25,008 nt of DNA from Amoebophrya sp. AT5.2 (Eukaryota > Sar > Dinophyceae > Syndiniales > Amoebophryaceae). Location: contig RXOD01004267.1 in assembly GCA_005223375.1 (NCBI GenBank), positions 1 through 25,008 of the forward strand, written 5' to 3'. Of this stretch, positions 20,153-25,008 are shown in pieces. The translations under genes were made by a program, and so were the position numbers. The notes below the pieces were generated by a model. It ran no database searches. It saw only the letters and a program-made list of their open reading frames with translations, and was not told the origin of the DNA. Each line of letters opens with the position of its first letter. Positions within the stretch are counted from its first letter, which is position 1.

Positions 20153-20929
20153 ATGCGGTCCGTTCCGCTCTTCTTCTTCGCAGCTCCAGGCGCTGTCGCG
20201 AGGAGAGCAGCCGCGCGCCATTTCTTCGACTCGTGGCTCACCGCGGGCTCGGCAACCGGAACCGCGAGCACCTACAACGACCTCCCCGCCAGCAGCAACC
20301 CCATCGGAGACAAGCCTCCCTCCCTCGACCCCTGCGTGGAGAGCCGGGTGCAGTCGAAACAGCTCGCGCTGCTGAAAAGCCAGGAGGCGAGGATTGCTGC
20401 TGCGTACGAAGGAGTGCTGAAAGAGTGCGGCTCTCCCACAGCGTTCTCTCCTACCTGCGTTGCGCAGCTCGAATCCGAAGCCGCGCGGAAATCGACTGAC
20501 CCGCTGGTGTGGCTTGCAAACTGCGACGAGAAACAAAGTAGCGGCTCCAGCAAGCCGGACACCAGCGGGTCCATGTGTTTGTACGCGGAAAAAAAGGTCG
20601 ACCGGTACGCGAAGTACGTGGCTGGCTTCGCGGAGGTGGCGGACTTGATGAAGCAAGCGGCCGGAAACTGCCAAGCGGCGCCGCTGCAGTGCGTCAAGGG
20701 GCTGCCGCTGTGCCTGGACAGTGCGGTTGGGGATGCCGTCGAACGCAACAACGGCGCGCCGGGGATCGGAATTACGTGGTGCTTCAAGAAATGCCTGAGC
20801 CTGGGACACTATGACTTTTTGATGAAAAACCCCGACGACCTGCTGCTTCTCGAGGAGGGGGGCGGGTTTGCCTTTGATTCCGCGGAAAGCAGGGGGTCGA
20901 AAAATAAAATTCGACTACTGAATCGGTAG
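20153..20929 (+). CDS. Cysteine-rich protein of unknown function
   Basis: The frame is open from 20138 to the TAG at 20927-20929. The first ATG at 20153 gives 258 residues. Ten cysteines are spread through the chain (DPC, KEC, TC, NC, MC, GNC, QC, LC, WCFKKC), an even number that suggests disulfides. With the ATG start the N-terminus, MRSVPLFFFAAPGAVARR, looks like a short secretory or organelle-targeting leader. The same DNA (CTCTTCTTCTTCGCAG at about 20168-20183) is also a good 3' splice site, in which case the mature exon begins at 20184 and joins an upstream exon, possibly 19207-19407. The C-terminus is acidic and Gly-rich (DDLLLLEEGGGF). Codon use is strongly coding-like. No family recognised. 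Confidence 0.65.
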   Translation: MRSVPLFFFAAPGAVARRAAARHFFDSWLTAGSATGTASTYNDLPASSNPIGDKPPSLDPCVESRVQSKQLALLKSQEARIAAAYEGVLKECGSPTAFSPTCVAQLESEAARKSTDPLVWLANCDEKQSSGSSKPDTSGSMCLYAEKKVDRYAKYVAGFAEVADLMKQAAGNCQAAPLQCVKGLPLCLDSAVGDAVERNNGAPGIGITWCFKKCLSLGHYDFLMKNPDDLLLLEEGGGFAFDSAESRGSKNKIRLLNR

Positions 20930-21488
20930 GCGCTGTATCCGAACTGCTGTCAGAACGAGAATTTTTTTTTTCCGACTCCGATGTTGCTGTGGCGATTCAT
21001 GGGAACAGGAGTTATTCGCCGCAGATGAAGAAACGACTCAGCATGACAAAGTAAGTACCAGAAAGGAGCTCGCAGTCGCTCGAGTTTTTAGTTTTGTACG
21101 ATGGCAATGATCCATCCAAGGCCTAAAGCACCAGTTAGCGAGCTTCTCGCACAAAACTCGTTACCGAGAGACCACGCGAGGGTAGACCAAAGGGCTGTAG
21201 CGAGACAAACAGAGCAGAGAAAAGAGGGAAGCAAAGAACCGAGTCGGGCCGACTGCGAAGAGGATCAATGAATAAAACTTTTCTGCCACAACTAAATCAC
21301 TGTTGATTCCTTTATAGCTACGGGCATCGAGGATCAAAGGTAAGTTCATGATGGGCCTCTCGTCTAGCGGGCGTTGAGGGCAACGGTTCCACCAACAGTT
21401 TTCGGTCGGTTCCCCCGTCCTCGTCCTTCAACAGAAGGCTCCCGTTTTCGCGGCTTTATACCGGGGGTCCGGAACAAACAAGTACAAG
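20930..21488. other. Non-coding stretch before the CCDC180-like gene
   Basis: About 560 bp with stops in all frames, a T-run near 20963-20971 and no recognisable RNA gene. It ends immediately before the ATG at 21489. The last 100 bp are GC-rich and may hold the promoter and 5' UTR, but no element can be named. Confidence 0.5.
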
Positions 21489-24400
21489 ATGCCGAATCCG
21501 CCGCCGGTGCCGAAGAAGCAGACGGTCCTGCTGAATGCAGAGCAGCCGCGCAGTTCCGGCTTCGACGCCGTGTTCAAAGCCCCTTCCCAACTGGGCGCTG
21601 CCTACCAGACGCACCTCGATGAGGTGGCCGGCGGGAAGAAGACCGGGAATCTGCAGATCTCCAAGCTGGACGCTGACAAGTACATGAAAGCCTATGCGGA
21701 GGCCGAGAAACCACCAAAAGAAGGGGTGATACGGAAGCAGGTATAAGTACTTCGTTCTGGAATCTTCCTACTTTCTTAAGTCGAACATTCATCTTCAGCA
21801 GCTTCATTTTATTCTTTCGTCTGGTACGGCGGCGGCGCAGTAGACGCACTGCTACAGTTTTTACAGACAGAATAGAAGTAGAAGCGCAGCATGATCGGTT
21901 ACGGTAACGGTTTCGGTGAACTTTTCGGTGCCCCCGTCCCAAACGCACAGGAGCTGATCGGCGACCTTGCGCGCATGCAACGGCACCAAGTTCAGGCGGA
22001 TCCGGAGAAGGACATTGACGCGCGCAAGGAGAAGCGGGAGGCCTTCCTGGAGAGCCGCAAGCAGCGGCACGACGCCGCGGTCCTGGAAGCTGAGGCCGAG
22101 ATCGACAAACTGCACGACTCTTGCACCGAGAAGCTGCAGGGCTTTTCAAAATCCATGAAAACCTACCTGCGGGAGCGGGACGAGGAGGCGGAAACGATTC
22201 TGCACCCGCTGGAAAAAGACACGGAAAAGCTGGGGGAGAAAAGCGAGGAGTGGGTGCAGTCGCTGCTCACAAAATTGGAGGACGGTAAATCATTTATACT
22301 TATGTATCAAGGCCTAAGTTAGTGCAGTACGAGTTCGAGTTGTAGTTGTACGTTTCCAACGAATTATTTCACTAGGATGTTTCGGTGTCCGTCTCCATGA
22401 CGCGTATGATAGATGTAAAGGTTCAAAAGGGGTTTAAATTTAATGAATGGACTCGGGGTCGTGGTGCAGGTATCGCCCAGCGCGGTGCTCGGATCGCAGA
22501 GTTTCACGAGCAGCTGCAGGAGCTGGAGAAGTTTCGCAAGCGGCAGGGTTTGGATCGGTTGACGCACATGGTGAATCTCTGCACCGCGGCGGCCCACGCC
22601 TCGCCCGGCGAGGTCGAGCGCATCGCGGACTCCAAGTCCGACGCTGTGAACAACCTCACGCTGCAAAACTGCCAGAAGGCGACCGAGGTGTTCACGAGGC
22701 TGAAGGAGCAAAACATGGAGAACTCCAAGGTCCACCGGCGGCGATGGTACGAGGGTCTGTTGCTGTGGAAGAAGAAGCGGCACCAGAACGCGGTGGAAAC
22801 GGTGCTGCGGCGGATCGAGAGCCGGGAGTTCCGGGGCTGTCCCGAACTGGTGAGTTTGTTGCAGCGAATACGGGTGCAACAGAGAGACGTGTTCTCCCAG
22901 AGAAAGGAACTGCTGGTCCAGGTTTTCACGACGGAAATCGACCTGCTGAACAGCAACAAATTGCGGGGCATCGAAGAACAGATCACGGCAATCAATGACC
23001 GCACGAGCGAAGAAACAGACAACTTCCTGGTGGAGCTCAAGGAACTGAAAGACACCCTGCAGTACAAAAGCGAAGGGATGCTGAACCAACTGCGCACGGA
23101 GCTGGAGATGTAGTAGACGAGTGACTCGCTTTTAACATACTAGTACTTATGGCTATGTGTACTAGCTGTAGCTGTAGCCCCGCCCGCGGCACTTTCTACT
23201 AACAGCAGCTCCATTGTGATTCGTGAACCGATGGAGCGTTGATCGGAATCGGAATCGGAAGGGATCGCCACGGCATCCCTAGGCACAAAAATATCACGTC
23301 TAAAACAAATCAAGGTTCGACGCCCGCACGGAGTGGGGTGACCACGAGTCGATAAAGGCGCTTGTCGACGCGGACATCAAGCCGCACATGGAAAACTGCC
23401 TGAACTGGATCGAGAACCTCTGTCTCGAGCTCGCCAACGTGATGCAGACGTTGGACGAGTGGGCCCACCACACGGCGTCCAACTTGAACACCTTCGCGAT
23501 CAAGATCGCCACGCTGCTCGAGACGTTTAAGCAGCAGCTGAACGAGCTGAAGGTTAAACACCAGGGCGAGATCGACGACTGCGTCGAGGACCACGACAAC
23601 GAAAAGAAGAGGAACGAACTCGAGATGGTGGACTTCCACGAAAAAATGGAGGACGAGGTGCACATCGAAGGCCTGGACTTAAGGGGAGGAAGAAGCTCTT
23701 TTCCTTGGGCATTGGTCTGGTGGTGGTGGGAGACTGGGCGCTCCTCTCGTAGCTGGTCCCGTTTGATGTGGGCAGTGTTGTCTTGTATTTCGTCTGCTAT
23801 TTTTTTGTCCTGCTATTTTCTCCGGCTATTTTGTCCTGCTATTTTGTCCTGTATTTGGTCCTCTCGCATTGTGTTCCTCGACAATCGAGCAGAACGAGCC
23901 ATCCGATGGCCATCGGCCATAAACAAGTGCCGCCAAAATAAAGGGGTTCTTTTTCACTCGCCTGTAATGGAGGTGCTGCTGCAGCAGACCTTCGACAAGC
24001 TGGATGTGATCGCGCAGTCGTACCGGGACTTCGCGAAGAATCTGCTGGACATCCACAAGTCGTACGAGCCGAAAATCCACGAATTCTTCCGGGCGCAGTG
24101 CGACCAGTTCATGCCGCACTTCGCTCTTGAACGTAAGCTGGAGGAGGACGAGCTGGAGGAGGACGAGGACGAGGAATAGGCAAGGAGCCAGCGATGGTAC
24201 TTAAGTGAGTGAGTGATGTAATTGTAAGCTAGGTAGGCAAGAATGGGGCCGCCTAGCGATGGCGAGTGACCTGCGCGATGGCGAGTGGTTTGATGCAGGC
24301 GCTCTGAAGATTCATAGTACACGGCACGAGTTTCTCAGAGCTGCCGCATTCGATGGGGAGTAGGGGATAGATGAGAGTGGGGGTTAGGGCGGGGGGTACG

Positions 24401-25008
24401 GCGCCGGGACCGGGAGATGAGCCATTGGAAGCGCGGGCTGTAGTGGTGGAAAGCCACTGACTACAATGCTGATACGGCCTAACAGCAGGGCAAAATATGG
24501 CGCCCAGGATTGCGACATTTATTGCCAGCTCTAGCGGGTTGCAGAGCTGTGGGCACCAGTCCCGCCGACCGCGGATAGCATACCACTTTCGCTACTTTCT
24601 TCCCATCGCTGGCCCCGCCACAAGGAGGGAGCAGCTACTGGCGCTGTAGTTGGTGGCGGTCCAGTGGAAGGCGAAGACGAGGAGGAGCGCGAGGAGCCGT
24701 TCTGGGGCGACGCGCCGGACTCGTTTTCGTTTACGCTGCTGACGAAGGTGGAGAACGAGCTCTGGCGCCTGCAAATCGTGCCGCGGATTGAGGAGCAGGG
24801 CGACGAGGCCGGCACGACGGACGAGGACGCGGAGGAGCGCGCGGTCGGCTTGCCCGCCTCGGTGAAGCAGGAGCTGGCGCTCGAGAAGGCCTCGCTGAAC
24901 AAGATCGTCCGCCTCCCGAAGTCCGCGGAGGGCCTTTGGACGCTGGAGGAGCTGATTTTCAAGACGCACTTCGTTGAAACCCTCCTCGCCGACCTGCGCA
25001 AGCGGCTG
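21489..25008 (+). CDS. CCDC180-like coiled-coil protein (DUF4455 type), 3' end beyond window
   Basis: Proposed exons: 21489-21740, 21882-22284, 22470-23109, 23315-23657, 23973-24132 and 24650 to the window edge. All are GT-AG and in phase, giving 719 residues so far. The protein is almost wholly alpha-helical and charged. Its order of features follows CCDC180: NNLTLQNCQKATEVFTRLKE, then RRRWYEGLLLWKKKRH, then a QQRDVFSQRKELL block, later FDARTEWGDHESIKALVD, a DEWAHHTASNLNTF helix, and FDKLDVIAQSYRDFAKNLLDI..IHEFFRAQ. The sixth exon resumes after an acidic stretch with LPKSAEGLWTLEELIFKTHFVE. CCDC180 is associated with motile cilia and flagella, so a flagellar role is likely. The match is by remembered family pattern, not alignment. 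The sixth exon has no ATG in this window but its codon use is strongly coding. Confidence 0.72.
23658..23972 (+). other. 315-bp intron that is open in frame (multiple of three, no stop)
   Basis: The donor GAG|GTGCAC and acceptor GGAG|GTGCTG share GAGGTGC, and both sides are phase 0. The intron is 105 codons with no in-frame stop. Its translation (VWWWWETG, then several Leu/Ile/Cys-rich stretches such as FLSCYFLRLFCPAIL) is unlike the charged helices on either side, so it is read as intron, not exon. It contains a short tandem repeat at 23796-23862. Confidence 0.6.
23796..23862. repeat. Five imperfect copies of a 13-bp tandem repeat
   Basis: The unit GCTATTTTGTCCT is exact at 23825-23837 and 23838-23850. 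Variants lie at 23796-23811 (longer T-run), 23812-23824 (TTCTCCG ending) and 23851-23862 (GTATTTGGTCCT). The array lies inside the proposed 315-bp intron and supplies its pyrimidine-rich tract. Confidence 0.85.
24133..24649 (+). other. Proposed 517-bp intron of the CCDC180-like gene, with an alternative stop
   Basis: The donor GAAC|GTAAGCTGG matches the eukaryotic consensus closely. The acceptor TGTAG|TTGG restores the frame (phase 1 on both sides) into a strongly coding exon. If it is not spliced, the frame continues through a short acidic tail (KLEEDELEEDEDEE) to TAG at 24177-24179. The rest is non-coding, with a direct repeat GCGATGGCGAGTG at 24256-24268 and 24275-24287. Confidence 0.5.

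Noticed and set aside
24531..25001. Long minus-strand open frames at the right edge (also 24592-24969)
   Set aside because: They are Ser/Arg-rich antisense shadows of a strongly coding plus-strand frame (..EEPFWGDAPDSF..LPKSAEGLWTLEEL..) that continues the CCDC180-like gene.

Overview
The window looks like nuclear DNA from a protist. Genes carry spliceosomal introns of about 110-520 bp, coding exons are GC-rich (strong G/C at third codon positions), and the DNA between genes is more AT-rich. All supported genes lie on the + strand. Several introns have an AGGT-type sequence repeated at both splice junctions, a pattern known from dinoflagellate-lineage genomes including introner-rich parasitic ones. 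A flagellar-type coiled-coil gene and a divergent kinesin also fit a flagellated alveolate. The lineage is inferred from these traits, not from a search. I saw no rRNA, tRNA, CRISPR array or prokaryotic operon signal.

Layout. 1-669: 3' end of an unrecognised Ser/Gly/Ala/Arg-rich protein. 670-3366: non-coding, with a diverged tandem duplication at 1545-1994. 3367-11066: the standout locus, eight exons that join in phase into one predicted protein of about 2185 residues. It carries, in order, a GT25-type glycosyltransferase, a sarcosine/N-methyl-amino-acid-oxidase-like flavoenzyme, an ICMT/PEMT-type membrane methyltransferase and a cytochrome P450. 11067-13637: non-coding. 13638-18655: a four-exon, 1494-residue divergent kinesin whose motor is at the C-terminus. 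18656-20152: mostly non-coding, with a candidate small exon at 19207-19407 and a cluster of very strong hairpins at 19601-19901. 20153-20929: a cysteine-rich protein of unknown function. 20930-21488: non-coding. 21489 to the right edge: a CCDC180-like (DUF4455-type) coiled-coil protein in at least six exons, cut by the window end.

How the genes relate. There is no sign of a shared pathway across the window. Kinesin and the CCDC180-like protein are both cytoskeletal or ciliary. The four-enzyme locus is metabolic: its oxidase and methyltransferase have opposite chemistry on methyl groups, and the membrane segments suggest the whole protein sits on an endomembrane. Its substrate cannot be read from sequence.

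All exon boundaries come from splice-site motifs, reading phase and protein-family continuity only. Transcript data would settle them.
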